From NCBI GenBank assembly GCA_964484125.1, contig CAZAEK010000002.1, positions 1-64,000 of the forward strand: a stretch of DNA of 64,000 bases, written 5' to 3'. The notes beneath the pieces were generated by a model. That model was given only the letters and a program-made list of their open reading frames with translations, had not been told where the DNA came from and made no database searches. Each line of letters starts with the position of its first letter. Within the stretch, counting starts at the first letter, position 1. Positions 44,720-54,247 of the stretch are shown here, one piece after another. The stretch comes from DSSM01 sp964484125. GTDB lineage: Bacteria > Bacteroidota > Ignavibacteria > Tepidaquicellales > Tepidaquicellaceae. The position numbers and the translations under genes are program-made.

Positions 44720-46099
44720 GTGAAATTTGATATTTTAAATAATACTTTACAAAAACCAAAAGTTGTAACAAATTCCCCAAACGGTAAAAAAGTATATATA
44801 GAAACCTATGGTTGCCAGATGAATTTGTCCGATACTGAAATTATACTAACAGTTCTCGGTGAATCTGGTTATCAGGAAACAGAAAGCATTTCGGCTTCGG
44901 ATTTAATATTATTCAATACATGCAGCGTAAGGGATAATGCCGAACAGAGGATTTTTAAGCGTTTAGAGCAGATAAAAAACATTAAAAAGAAAACACCGGA
45001 TGTTGTTGTTGGAATTTTGGGCTGTATGGCTGAAAGGTTAAGAAATAAACTTATTGAAGAATATAAATTTGTTGACTTAATAGTTGGTCCTGATGAATAC
45101 AGAAAATTACCACTTTTAATCGAGGATATAATAGAAACTGGCGAAAAAGGTATAGCCGTTAAACTCTCAAAAGTTGAAACCTATGACGATCTGATACCAA
45201 CCCGAAGAGATGGAGTTACTGCCTGGATAAGTGTAATGCGTGGTTGCGACAAGTTCTGTACATTTTGTATCGTTCCATTCACCCGTGGAAGAGAGCGAAG
45301 CAGAAAACTTGAGAGCGTTGTAAAAGAAGCTGAACAACTTTTTGTAAGTGGTGTTAAGGAAGTAACACTTTTAGGGCAGAATGTCAATTCATATTTAGAT
45401 TCGAATAATAATGATTTCCCCGATTTATTAAAAGCTGTTGCAGAAGCTGTTCCTGATATGAGAATCAGATATACGACTTCACATCCATACGATTTATCTT
45501 ATAAATTACTTGAAACTATGGCTGAATATGATAATATTTGCAAGTATATACACCTTCCTGTTCAATCTGGGTCAGACAGAATTTTGAAGCTGATGAACAG
45601 GTTATATACTGTTGAAAAATATCTGGAAATTATGCGAAAAGCCAGGGAAATTATGCCTGGTATTGGATTATCTACAGATATAATAGCAGGATTTCCTACC
45701 GAGACAGAAGAAGACCATAAAATGACTCTTGAAGTTATGGAAAAGGTAGAATATGACGGCGCATATATGTTTGCATATTCTCCGAGGGAAAATACAAAAG
45801 CATTTAGAATGGAAGATGACGTTCCGGAAGAAGTAAAGCAAAGAAGATTAACTGAAATAATAGAACTTCAGAGGAATATTTCGCTCAGACAAAATAAAAA
45901 ACTTATTGGTAGTGTTAAAGAAATACTTATAGAAAACATTAGTAAAAAATCAGAAGATTTTCTAATGGGGAGGACGGATTGCAATAAATCTGTAATAGTA
46001 CCTGGTAAAGGTTTGAAGATTGGTGATAAGGTTTTCGTTAAAATTGACAGAGTAAATTCAGCAACTCTTTTCGGATCAATAGTAAATAATTATGACTGA
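44720..46099 (+). CDS. miaB: tRNA-2-methylthio-N6-dimethylallyladenosine synthase
   Basis: 459 residues, GTG start one base after the dxs stop. The N-terminal MTTase domain has ETYGCQMNLSDTE and NTCSVRDNAEQRIF. The radical SAM site is RGCDKFCTFCIVPFTRGRERSR, and a TRAM domain closes the protein (about 385-455). All six expected Cys are present. It methylthiolates A37 of tRNAs reading U-starting codons. MtaB/RimO alternatives fit less well because of the SVRDNAEQ motif. Confidence 0.93.
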   Translation: MKFDILNNTLQKPKVVTNSPNGKKVYIETYGCQMNLSDTEIILTVLGESGYQETESISASDLILFNTCSVRDNAEQRIFKRLEQIKNIKKKTPDVVVGILGCMAERLRNKLIEEYKFVDLIVGPDEYRKLPLLIEDIIETGEKGIAVKLSKVETYDDLIPTRRDGVTAWISVMRGCDKFCTFCIVPFTRGRERSRKLESVVKEAEQLFVSGVKEVTLLGQNVNSYLDSNNNDFPDLLKAVAEAVPDMRIRYTTSHPYDLSYKLLETMAEYDNICKYIHLPVQSGSDRILKLMNRLYTVEKYLEIMRKAREIMPGIGLSTDIIAGFPTETEEDHKMTLEVMEKVEYDGAYMFAYSPRENTKAFRMEDDVPEEVKQRRLTEIIELQRNISLRQNKKLIGSVKEILIENISKKSEDFLMGRTDCNKSVIVPGKGLKIGDKVFVKIDRVNSATLFGSIVNNYD

Positions 46100-47017
46100 T
46101 AAACTAACACTTCTGATATTTAAAACTCTTGGTGTTTTTATCAGGTTATTGCCTTTCGGGTTAGTTCAAAGAATTGGTAAATTCTGTGGGAGGTTTTTTT
46201 TTATCTATACCCATACAGAAAAAAGGTTGCTTTGAGGAATCTTGAATTTTGCTATCCTGAACAATCAGAAAAATGGCGTATAGATATTTTAAAAAAAGCG
46301 TATAACAATATCAGCATTATATTGTTTGAAATACTATATCTTAAAAAACTTTCAGAAGGGGATATAAGAAAATATATAAATCACGGAGATAATGATGTTT
46401 TTGAAAAAGCTTATAAGAAGGGTAAGGGTATAATACTTGTCAGCGCTCATTACTCAAACTGGGAATTTGCTGCTTTTGGGTTGAGGTTTCTACTTGGCAA
46501 ACCGATTAATATTCTTGTAAAACATCAATCTAACAGTGGTGTGAATAAAGAAATTAATAAAATCAGAGAAATGCACGGAAATAAAGTAGTGGAATTAGGT
46601 GCTTCTTTAAGACAGATGTATAATATGATTAAGAATAATGAACTGGTATGTTTTGTAATTGACCAGTCTGCAGATCCGAGGTTTTCCTGCTTTATTGACT
46701 TTTTCAATGTCAAAACCACAGCTTTTAATGGTCCTGCAAAAATAGCTCTTAAATATAATTCTGAAATTTTAGTCGGCTATATGTGTCGTGAAAATGACTT
46801 AAAATATACAACAAAAATATATAGATTGGATTATTCTGATATCAACGAATATAACGAAAAAAATATTTGCGAACTTACTCAGAGAATTCAAAGTGCTTAT
46901 GAGGAGGTAATAAGAAAAGATCCTTCGCAATGGCTTTGGTTTCACAGAAGATTTAAAAGTATTTTAAAATATGATTCAGCAAAAAATATTAGTTATACAG
47001 ACAGCATTTATAGGTGA
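46092..47017 (+). CDS. lpxL: Lipid A acyltransferase (LpxL/HtrB family), frameshifted in a T9 tract
   Basis: The ATG at 46092 overlaps the miaB stop and gives MTDKLTLLIFKTLGVFIRLL, then LPFGLVQRIGKFCGRFFF up to the T9 tract at 46194-46202, after which this frame soon stops (46230 region). The +1 frame continues the family pattern YLYPYRKKVALRNLEFCYPE and stays open to 47017. Adding one T would join them. The catalytic H-x4-E is present in SAHYSNWEFAAF, with later VIDQSADPR. Without repair, only a TTG at 46232 could start the second part. It transfers acyl chains to lipid A in the inner membrane. Confidence 0.8.
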
Positions 47018-47999
47018 TTTGATTCTTACGTTACCTTTAATACAGGTTCTAAACAAAGAGTTAAATGCTTTAGTTGATGTTTTATGTATTCCAATGACTT
47101 CTTCAATTTTACAGAATAATCCATATATTAACGAAGTAATAATTTACGATAAAAAAGGCAAAGATAAGGGCTATGCAAAAATTAAAAGAATTATAAACAG
47201 AATAAAATATTTACGATATGATATTATTATATCGCCGCACCGTTCTTTGAGGAGTTCATTTATTTCTTATAAATCAAAAGCCGAAAAACGGATTTCTTTT
47301 GATAATTCTTCTTTTAAATTCTTTTATACCGATTTAGTAAATTATGAAAAAGATAAACATGAAATTATAAGAAATCTGAGTTTACTCAAGCCTTTAGGGA
47401 TTGAAAGAAATCACATTATCAAGCCGGAATTATTCCCTGATGAAGAAGACAGAAAAACAGTAGATCTGCTGTTGAAAATTCTTAAAGTTGATATTGAAAA
47501 GAAATTTATTACTGTTGCTCCCGGTTCAGAATGGCTTACAAAGCGATTTCCTGAATACAAATATATTAATTTGCTGAAACTACTTTCGGAAAGAGATATA
47601 CAGATTGTATTAATCGGAAGTAAAAAGGATAATGAACTTTGCAGTTTTATAGTGGATAATTGCGGTAGCACGAATATAAAAAATGCAGCCGGTAAACTGA
47701 CTTTACTCCAATCTGCAGTTATGATTGGTAAATCATCATTAATTATAACTAATGATTCTGCTCCTTTGCATATTGCTAATGCTATGAATACAAGGGTTTT
47801 CGCAATATTTGGTGCAACAATACCGGAATTTGGTTTCTATCCGATAGGTGATAATGATTTGATTTTTGAAACAAAAGGGCTCAAATGCAGACCTTGTGGA
47901 ATACACGGTGGAAATAAATGTCCGATAAAAACACTTGAATGTATGACTCAAATTTCAGAATCGGAAATTGCAGAGCATGTGATTAAATCATTTATCTGA
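46971..47999 (+). CDS. Family 9 glycosyltransferase (heptosyltransferase, WaaF/RfaF-like)
   Basis: 342 residues. It has the heptosyltransferase start ILVIQTAFIGDLILTLPLI, ISPHRSLRSSF, TVAPGSEWLTKRFP for the phosphate/donor region, ITNDSAPLHIANAM, and VFAIFGATIPEFGFYP. Heptosyltransferase II is the best guess for the inner LPS core. It overlaps the lpxL-like gene by 47 bases and is convergent with ribE with an 8-base overlap of stops. Confidence 0.86.
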   Translation: MIQQKILVIQTAFIGDLILTLPLIQVLNKELNALVDVLCIPMTSSILQNNPYINEVIIYDKKGKDKGYAKIKRIINRIKYLRYDIIISPHRSLRSSFISYKSKAEKRISFDNSSFKFFYTDLVNYEKDKHEIIRNLSLLKPLGIERNHIIKPELFPDEEDRKTVDLLLKILKVDIEKKFITVAPGSEWLTKRFPEYKYINLLKLLSERDIQIVLIGSKKDNELCSFIVDNCGSTNIKNAAGKLTLLQSAVMIGKSSLIITNDSAPLHIANAMNTRVFAIFGATIPEFGFYPIGDNDLIFETKGLKCRPCGIHGGNKCPIKTLECMTQISESEIAEHVIKSFI

Positions 48000-48615
48000 G
48001 TTTAAGATTGTCGAGCTTCCTGACAACGAATTTACCAACCATATCAAATTCAAGATTCACTCTATCTCCCGGTTTTAGATATCTGAAATTTGTAACTTCC
48101 CAGGTATGGGGAATTATTGCAACTTTAATAATAATATCCTTCTTTGTTTCCTTTTCAATTCCTGCAATAGTAAGACTAACTCCATTTATAGCGATTGAGC
48201 CGACATATATGATATTATCTCTGAATTTCGAAGAGAACTTTATAAAATATTCCCAACTGTCTTTGAGTTTTATTATCTTTTCAACTGTACCGGTGTAATC
48301 AATGTGTCCCTGAACAAGATGACCGTCTATAGTTGCGTTTAACTTCATAGGTTTCTCAAGATTAACATAGCTTCCTAATTTTAAATCACCAAGATTTGTT
48401 TTTACAAGGGATTCATTGATTGTAGTAAACTCAAATAAATTTCCCTTTAAAGTTGTAACCGTCATACACGCTCCGTTTATAGCCATACTTAAACCTTTGG
48501 AATATCCTTTGAGATAGTTTTTTGACATAACCGGTTCTACTGTGAATTTAATACTGTCTCCGACTTTTTTCATAGAACGGATTTTACCCATATCTGTTAC
48601 GATTCCTGTGAACAT
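47992..48615 (-). CDS. ribE: Riboflavin synthase alpha chain
   Basis: 207 residues, two lumazine-binding beta-barrel repeats. It starts MFTGIVTDMGKI and has the internal repeat start VQGHIDYTGTVEKI, as expected for the trimeric enzyme. MAINGACMTVT and IAINGVSLTI mark the two lumazine-binding sites. It follows ribD by three bases. It dismutates 6,7-dimethyl-8-ribityllumazine to riboflavin. No FMN riboswitch precedes the unit. Confidence 0.93.
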   Translation of the reverse strand: MFTGIVTDMGKIRSMKKVGDSIKFTVEPVMSKNYLKGYSKGLSMAINGACMTVTTLKGNLFEFTTINESLVKTNLGDLKLGSYVNLEKPMKLNATIDGHLVQGHIDYTGTVEKIIKLKDSWEYFIKFSSKFRDNIIYVGSIAINGVSLTIAGIEKETKKDIIIKVAIIPHTWEVTNFRYLKPGDRVNLEFDMVGKFVVRKLDNLKLR

Positions 48616-48618
48616 AAA

Positions 48619-49656
48619 TTATTTGTTTTTTTTATAGTATAATAAAATATCGTCTCCGATTTTTCTGGAATACTCAAAACGGAGATTTTTGCTTTTGTTC
48701 AAATTAGTAATTTCAAAATTTTCAAAATATGAAATTCCTTTTCCTATTATTTTAGGAGCAATCATAAAATATATATCGTCAAATAAATCATACTCAATAA
48801 ATTTTGAAAATACAAATGCACCTCCTTCTACTAAAACTGAAGTTATTTCCATTGAATATAATTCAGAAAGCATTTTCCTGTAACCCGACTTTGAAATATC
48901 TGTGCTGATGAAATATGTTTCTGATGAATATTCATCAGATAACACATTGTATTTTTCTGTAAATGTAGCGGGATTACGAGTAAGAATAATTCTTTTTAAA
49001 ACTTTTTTCTTTTTTCCTCTGTAAGTTAACTCCGGATTATCTTTTTTTATTGTATTTGAACCTACGAGTATAGCATCGTTTCTGAATCTTAGTCCCTGTA
49101 CAAATTGACGTGCATGAATACCAGTAATCCATTTAGAACTATAATTTTTTAATGCTATCTTTCCGTCTAAGCTTTGAGCAATTTTTAAAGTAACATAAGG
49201 GAGTTTTTCCTTCATATTTTTAACAAATATCTTATTGATTTCAATACATTCCTTTTCCTTTATATTCGATATTACGTTTATTTTTGCCCTTTTCATTATA
49301 TCAATTCCTTTCCCATTAACCAATGGGTTTGGATCCTGCATACCTATAAAAACGTTTTTAATCCCTGATTTAATAATCAGATCTGTGCATGGGGGAGTTT
49401 TTCCGTAATGACTGCAAGGTTCGAGATTTACATATAAATCCGCACCTTTAACATTAAATCCTTTTGATTTTGCATCATTTATTGCATTAACTTCGGCGTG
49501 AGGGGAGCCGGCTTTTTTATGAAAACCTTTTCCTATTATTTCCCCGTTTTTTATTAAAATACATCCTACTAGTGGATTTGGAGAAACTTTGCCGGCTCCT
49601 TTTTCTGCCAGTTTTATGCAACTTTCAATTATACTTTCTTCTGAAAGTAATGTCAT
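48619..49656 (-). CDS. ribD: Bifunctional riboflavin deaminase/reductase
   Basis: 345 residues. The deaminase domain (about 1-145) has the zinc site HAEVNAI and NLEPCSHYGKTPPCTDLI, and NPLVGCILIKNG near the start. The reductase domain (about 145-345) begins YVTLKIAQSLDGKIA and has ILVGSNTIKKDNPELTYR and a VLVEGGAFVFSKFI motif. It performs the second and third steps of riboflavin synthesis. It overlaps the TPR gene stop by one base. Confidence 0.93.
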   Translation of the reverse strand: MTLLSEESIIESCIKLAEKGAGKVSPNPLVGCILIKNGEIIGKGFHKKAGSPHAEVNAINDAKSKGFNVKGADLYVNLEPCSHYGKTPPCTDLIIKSGIKNVFIGMQDPNPLVNGKGIDIMKRAKINVISNIKEKECIEINKIFVKNMKEKLPYVTLKIAQSLDGKIALKNYSSKWITGIHARQFVQGLRFRNDAILVGSNTIKKDNPELTYRGKKKKVLKRIILTRNPATFTEKYNVLSDEYSSETYFISTDISKSGYRKMLSELYSMEITSVLVEGGAFVFSKFIEYDLFDDIYFMIAPKIIGKGISYFENFEITNLNKSKNLRFEYSRKIGDDILLYYKKNK

Positions 49657-50525
49657 TATCCGTCTTTGGTATTATCTTTATTCTTTTTTTCTTCTATGGC
49701 TGCTTTTAATTTTTCTATTCTTGGCTCTAAATCATTTTTTAAAGCAGGTTTTAATTCTAAAGCTTTTGTATAATCTGATAAAGCTGCTTCATAATTTCCA
49801 AGTTCAATATTTACTACTCCTCTGTCAAAATAAAACTCTCCATCTTCAGGCATCATTTCTATTGCTTTATTCAGATCATCAAGTGCAGATTTGTAATTAT
49901 TAATACTTGAGTATGAAATAGCCCTGTCATAGTAGCAATCCGGATTAGCAGGGTATAATTTCAGTGATGAACTGAAATCAGATATTGCTTTCTCGTGGTC
50001 TTTTAATCTCGCATAGGTTCTTCCTCTGTACCAGAATGTTCTGAAGTTTTCTGTATTCAGTTCAATTGATTTATTTAAAACAGTTAATGCTTCTTCGTAT
50101 TTTTTTAATGAATATAATGATATTCCTTTATAGCCGTATGCTTCAGCATATTCTGGTTTTAAATTAATTGCCTTATCGTAATCATTAATTGCATCATCAA
50201 AGTTTCTGAGCATTCTGTAGGAATTTCCTCTTGCAAAATATGCTGAGGCAAAATCTGGCTGAATTTCAATTACTTTTGTGAAATCTTTTATAGCTTCTTC
50301 ATACTTAGCTAAATAGTAATATGATATTCCTCTTCCGTTATAAGCGTAGGAGCTGTTTGGGTTTACACCGATTGCTGAAGTATAATCTGTAATTGCGCCA
50401 TTGTAATCTTTTGAATCAAATTTTGCATCTGCCGATGTAACGAGCTCTTTCTCGGTTTGAGCATAAATACCTGATGCCGTTAATATGAGCATCACCAGTG
50501 GGAGAATTAATTTTTTCAAGTACAT
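49656..50525 (-). CDS. Exported TPR-repeat protein
   Basis: 289 residues. A signal peptide (KLILPLVMLILTASGIYA) is followed by about seven regular TPRs (for example SYAYNGRGISYYYLAKYEEA; SAYFARGNSYRMLRNFDDAI). It ends in a Lys/Glu-rich tail. Such proteins are scaffolds; the partner is unknown. It shares its 3' base with ribD but probably has no link to riboflavin synthesis. Confidence 0.83.
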   Translation of the reverse strand: MYLKKLILPLVMLILTASGIYAQTEKELVTSADAKFDSKDYNGAITDYTSAIGVNPNSSYAYNGRGISYYYLAKYEEAIKDFTKVIEIQPDFASAYFARGNSYRMLRNFDDAINDYDKAINLKPEYAEAYGYKGISLYSLKKYEEALTVLNKSIELNTENFRTFWYRGRTYARLKDHEKAISDFSSSLKLYPANPDCYYDRAISYSSINNYKSALDDLNKAIEMMPEDGEFYFDRGVVNIELGNYEAALSDYTKALELKPALKNDLEPRIEKLKAAIEEKKNKDNTKDG

Positions 50526-50581
50526 TATTTATTTTTTTGTTTTAGAAAATAAGCGTTAAAATAATAAATTTATATTTGATT

Positions 50582-50607
50582 AAAAAACCTTTTTAAGCAG
50601 GTTTTTT
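50582..50607 (-). terminator. Terminator after the envelope gene unit
   Basis: AAAAAACCT (50582-50590) pairs with AGGTTTTTT (50599-50607) around an 8-base loop. It is symmetric and so works on either strand. It lies 22 bases after the stop of the minus-strand glycosyltransferase gene and separates the LPS/envelope unit from the TPR-rib unit. Confidence 0.7.
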
Positions 50608-50629
50608 ATTTTAAACACAGTATTTTATT

Positions 50630-51295
50630 TTAAGTTTCATAAATATCTTTCTTCAATTTATTTATCACACTATCCTCTGAATTTCGATAGTAAATATATG
50701 TTGGAGAATCTATTTTTGTGATTTTCAACTTCTTCCTTTTAGCCCTTCTGATAAAATCAAAATCGTATCCGTAAAAATTTTTAAATCCATTTAAAATTTC
50801 AAATATCTCTTTCCTTGCAAAAATTGTTGCACCTATTATACAGTTATTCAAATGAATTAATTTCCCCGGATTATTCATATCAGGAACATAAAAATCCTTT
50901 TCTTCACCAATTATATCTGCGGTTGAATGCAGAATATCTGTATCAGGGTTTTTCTTCAGATATTTTATCCTGATTTCAAGATGTTCGGGCTTATATTCAT
51001 CATCTGAATCAAGAAAAGTTACAAACTTCCCTGAAGCCAATCTTATGCCGGTATTCAAAGAAAGTGGAGTCTTTCTGTTACTGTGGCGAACATATTTTAA
51101 AGATGCAAATTTGCTGTAATATATCTCTAATATATTACACAGATGTTTATTACTACCATCGTCAATTACTATTATCTCAAAATCTTTAAACGTTTGTTTA
51201 AGTAATGAGTTTAATGCTCTTTTAAGTCTTTCAGGTCTGTTAAAAACAGCAATAATTACTGATACTGTGAATTTGCGGGAATTAATTTCTACCAT
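50630..51295 (-). CDS. Family 2 glycosyltransferase
   Basis: 221 residues, one GT-A domain. It starts FTVSVIIAVFNRPERLKRAL with the nucleotide-binding IIVIDDGS and the metal motif TFLDSDDEY. GFKNFYGYDFDFIRRAKRK follows. It lacks membrane segments. Acceptor unknown; neighbours are envelope genes. Start overlaps the EnvC gene stop by seven bases. Confidence 0.83.
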   Translation of the reverse strand: MVEINSRKFTVSVIIAVFNRPERLKRALNSLLKQTFKDFEIIVIDDGSNKHLCNILEIYYSKFASLKYVRHSNRKTPLSLNTGIRLASGKFVTFLDSDDEYKPEHLEIRIKYLKKNPDTDILHSTADIIGEEKDFYVPDMNNPGKLIHLNNCIIGATIFARKEIFEILNGFKNFYGYDFDFIRRAKRKKLKITKIDSPTYIYYRNSEDSVINKLKKDIYET

Positions 51296-52455
51296 TTAAT
51301 CCATATTTTGGGGTCAACAGGAATATTATTCTCAAGAATTTCAAAATGAAAAAGTTGTCCATTTAAATTTTCGGAAGTTTTTGCAATTTGTTTTCCTGCT
51401 TTCACTTCCTGACCCTTTTCAACGTTTAATCCCGTAACAATTCCATATAAAGTTTTATAAACATCATTATGAGTTATAAGAATTACGGTACCATATCCGG
51501 GAACGAAAAATATATCTTCAATTATTCCATCCTCAACAGCAAGAACAGGGGAGCCACTTTTAATCGAAATATCTATACCATTGTTATAAGTTATATTCCC
51601 ATAAACAGGATTAACTGATTTACCGAAATCAATAAAAACTGAATTGCTTAGAACAGGAGAAATCAATTGGTCTTTCAATTCGTTAAAAGGTTTATCTCCA
51701 TATTCTATTAGCTGTGAAATGTTAAATTTTAAGTCTGGTAAAACCTTTAAGTCATTTTCGAGTTCTGAGTTGCGCTGAGCCATTCTCTCAATGTTACGGG
51801 CAAGCATTTCATTAATTGCAGTCAATGAGTCAATTTTATTTTCATACTCAAATTTTGATATCAGTAAAGATTTTTGAGACGCTCTTTTCTCATTTAAATA
51901 CTTTTGCTTTTCTTTTACATCCATGCCTGATAGCTTTTGCTTCTCAGCAAGAATATCAGTCTCAATTTTTATTTTTTTAAATTCCTTGCTCCGCATCTGA
52001 GCTATTTTGTTCAGATATTCAAGTCTTGAATATAACTGATTTATTGAAGATGAAGTAAATAAAACCATTAATGGAAAATCTGTCCCGTTTTTGTATAACC
52101 AGATTACTTTATTTCTGAATGAATTTTTAAGTCTTTCGAGTTTTTCACGTTGTAAAGTTAGTTCACTTTGCCTTAGTATGAGCTTATCCTTATCATCTGT
52201 TTTTTTAGGATCTAAATTTTTAAGAATATCTGCAATTTTAAATATTTCCTCGTCTATTATTTTTAATTCATTCTTTGATTGATTTAATATTTCATTATTT
52301 TTCTCGATTATAGATTGAAAGTTCGAAATCTTCAGATTGTAATATTCAATCTGAGCCATTAAATCTTCTTTAATACTGAAAACTCCGGCTCCTGCGAGTT
52401 GAGGAGAAATTAAGATTATTATTATTAATATATTCTTAAACAGTTTCATTTCCAT
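51289..52455 (-). CDS. envC: EnvC-like murein hydrolase activator (degenerate LytM domain)
   Basis: 388 residues. A signal peptide (about 1-24) is followed by a long coiled coil (about 28-245) and a LytM/M23 domain (about 275-385). Metal ligands are altered: the usual HxGIDI reads NNGIDI, and the YAHL histidine reads LYGIV, leaving only the last His in QLFHFEIL. Loss of ligands is typical of EnvC, which activates amidases instead of cutting. In Bacteroidota such genes often sit beside DUF4292 genes, as here (10-base overlap). Confidence 0.83.
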   Translation of the reverse strand: MEMKLFKNILIIIILISPQLAGAGVFSIKEDLMAQIEYYNLKISNFQSIIEKNNEILNQSKNELKIIDEEIFKIADILKNLDPKKTDDKDKLILRQSELTLQREKLERLKNSFRNKVIWLYKNGTDFPLMVLFTSSSINQLYSRLEYLNKIAQMRSKEFKKIKIETDILAEKQKLSGMDVKEKQKYLNEKRASQKSLLISKFEYENKIDSLTAINEMLARNIERMAQRNSELENDLKVLPDLKFNISQLIEYGDKPFNELKDQLISPVLSNSVFIDFGKSVNPVYGNITYNNGIDISIKSGSPVLAVEDGIIEDIFFVPGYGTVILITHNDVYKTLYGIVTGLNVEKGQEVKAGKQIAKTSENLNGQLFHFEILENNIPVDPKIWIKW

Positions 52456-53213
52456 TCTATTATTTTGGCACTTTTGGATATAGGCAGGTTAAATCTGAAC
52501 TTGTCGGGTTTTAGATTTAATTTTGAATATTTAATTGTCAATGCCTGTAATTCAAAAGGTCTTATAATTTTTACAATATTTGGAAATAAAATATTATCAA
52601 ATTCCGAGAATTCCGAATATTCTATAATCAATTTTCTGGATTTACTAAATAAATCAAAAAACTCTGCCTTTATAAGTGAGCCGGATATTTTATTTATATG
52701 AAACTTTCTAAGCTCGTTGTTTAAACTATCTGCGTAATTCAATATTAGGAAATTATTTACATTTTCTATTGAATAGTTGGAATTATTTGAATCATTAAAA
52801 ATAAAGCCGCCTGTAACAAAATTAATTAACTCATCAAATTTCAGGTTTGCTTTCAATAATATTCTTATATTTTCCTGGGTTGAAGGACCTTTTATTACCC
52901 TGTTATTGATAACATCATAATATATAAAATTTGTCCTGGTAAATAAGGCAATTGCACCAGTAACTCCGAATATACCCTGAATTTTAGCAAAACAACTATC
53001 AGGTTTATTAATTCGAAGTGTAAGTGTTGCAGAATTACTTTCGTTTTTGTCTTCGAAATTTATTTCTCCCTCTGCATCTATTGATTTAATCAAAACTGGC
53101 AGATTAGATATAAGTCTTTTAGTGTTGTATAAATTAGTAGTATCGTTTGAATATGTTAAGTTGGTTAAAATTAAAATTGATATAAATATATATGATATGA
53201 ATCTGTTAATCAT
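52446..53213 (-). CDS. DUF4292-like exported protein
   Basis: 255 residues. A signal peptide (about 1-22; YIFISILILTNLTYS) is followed by beta-rich sequence typical of DUF4292/LolB-like folds: SIDAEGEINFEDKNESNSAT, GIFGVTGAIALFTRTNFIYY and NIVKIIRPFELQALTIKYS. There is no lipobox Cys. The family is thought to act at the outer membrane, perhaps in lipoprotein handling. Context with EnvC supports the assignment. Confidence 0.72.
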   Translation of the reverse strand: MINRFISYIFISILILTNLTYSNDTTNLYNTKRLISNLPVLIKSIDAEGEINFEDKNESNSATLTLRINKPDSCFAKIQGIFGVTGAIALFTRTNFIYYDVINNRVIKGPSTQENIRILLKANLKFDELINFVTGGFIFNDSNNSNYSIENVNNFLILNYADSLNNELRKFHINKISGSLIKAEFFDLFSKSRKLIIEYSEFSEFDNILFPNIVKIIRPFELQALTIKYSKLNLKPDKFRFNLPISKSAKIIEWK

Positions 53214-54244
53214 AAGACTATGTTTTCAAGTATATTTTCGAGCTCTTCTTTATTAAAAGAAATATAAGCAGATATTTTTAAAAAGTAAATTGGATATTTA
53301 CTGGAGAATTCCTCGAAATGCATAATTTTTGTGAAATCTTTCTCAGTTGTAATAATTATTTGATTTTCCTTCAGAATTCCTTTTATTGTATTTAATTCCT
53401 GTAAAGTATAAGAATGATGGTCATCAAATTCTATTTTTTTTATAATATTGCCTTTTAAATCATTAATAGCTTTATAAAAGGATTCAGGGTCTGCTATGCC
53501 ACTCAGAGCAATAACGTCTTTTCCACTTATATCAAATTGCACATTGTTGCTGCTGTATATACCGTCTATTTTGTAAGAACAAACAGATACCGGTTTGCCG
53601 AAATTTATCAACTTATCAGATATTTTAAATTCACTAAACTTATTATTTTGAATTATTATGTTACTTCTTTTTATACTGCTCAATGGTTCTCTGAGGTTCC
53701 CACCCGGCAGGAGTATTTTATCCGCAAAATTTGATTTTGATTCTCTTAATGCATCAAAAAGTAAAATATCAATATTTCTCGCTATATTCCTGTGTTGAAA
53801 TGCATCGTCTAAAATAATTACTCCGGGTTTAAAATAGAACTCAGCCCACTCAGCTCCTTCCACGCGGCTCTCAGATACCAATACTGATAACAGCTTTCCA
53901 TATTCTTTCAAATGATTATAAATTACAATTAGTTCATCGCCAGCTTCCTCTGGTTTGAGTTTTAATTCATTTCCATCGAATACAGTTAACAAACCTTTCG
54001 TATTTCTCGAATATCCTCTGCTGATAATTGATACTTTTATACCTTCTTTCAGAAAAATTTTAGCAAGTAAGATTACAAAAGGCGTTTTTCCTGTGCCCCC
54101 AAGTGATATATTCCCAACTGATATAACCGGAGTTTTAAACTTTGTTTGTTTTAAAAAACCTTTATCGAAAAGATAATTCCTTAAAATTATAATTAAGTAA
54201 TAAACAACAGAAAAGGGTAGTAATATTATCTGTAAAGGTTTCAT
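53210..54244 (-). CDS. lpxK: Tetraacyldisaccharide 4'-kinase
   Basis: 344 residues. Walker A lies in VGNISLGGTGKTPFVILLA (about 43-60), then ISRGYSRNTKG, and DDAFQHRNIARNIDILLFDA, all LpxK hallmarks. The N-terminal hydrophobic anchor is present. It phosphorylates lipid A disaccharide at the inner membrane, the step after LpxB, whose gene lies three bases upstream. Confidence 0.92.
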   Translation of the reverse strand: MKPLQIILLPFSVVYYLIIILRNYLFDKGFLKQTKFKTPVISVGNISLGGTGKTPFVILLAKIFLKEGIKVSIISRGYSRNTKGLLTVFDGNELKLKPEEAGDELIVIYNHLKEYGKLLSVLVSESRVEGAEWAEFYFKPGVIILDDAFQHRNIARNIDILLFDALRESKSNFADKILLPGGNLREPLSSIKRSNIIIQNNKFSEFKISDKLINFGKPVSVCSYKIDGIYSSNNVQFDISGKDVIALSGIADPESFYKAINDLKGNIIKKIEFDDHHSYTLQELNTIKGILKENQIIITTEKDFTKIMHFEEFSSKYPIYFLKISAYISFNKEELENILENIVL

Positions 54245-54247
54245 ATT

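Noticed and set aside
47992..49656. FMN riboswitch for the riboflavin genes
   Set aside because: No RFN element pattern is found upstream; ribD is joined to the TPR gene by one base.
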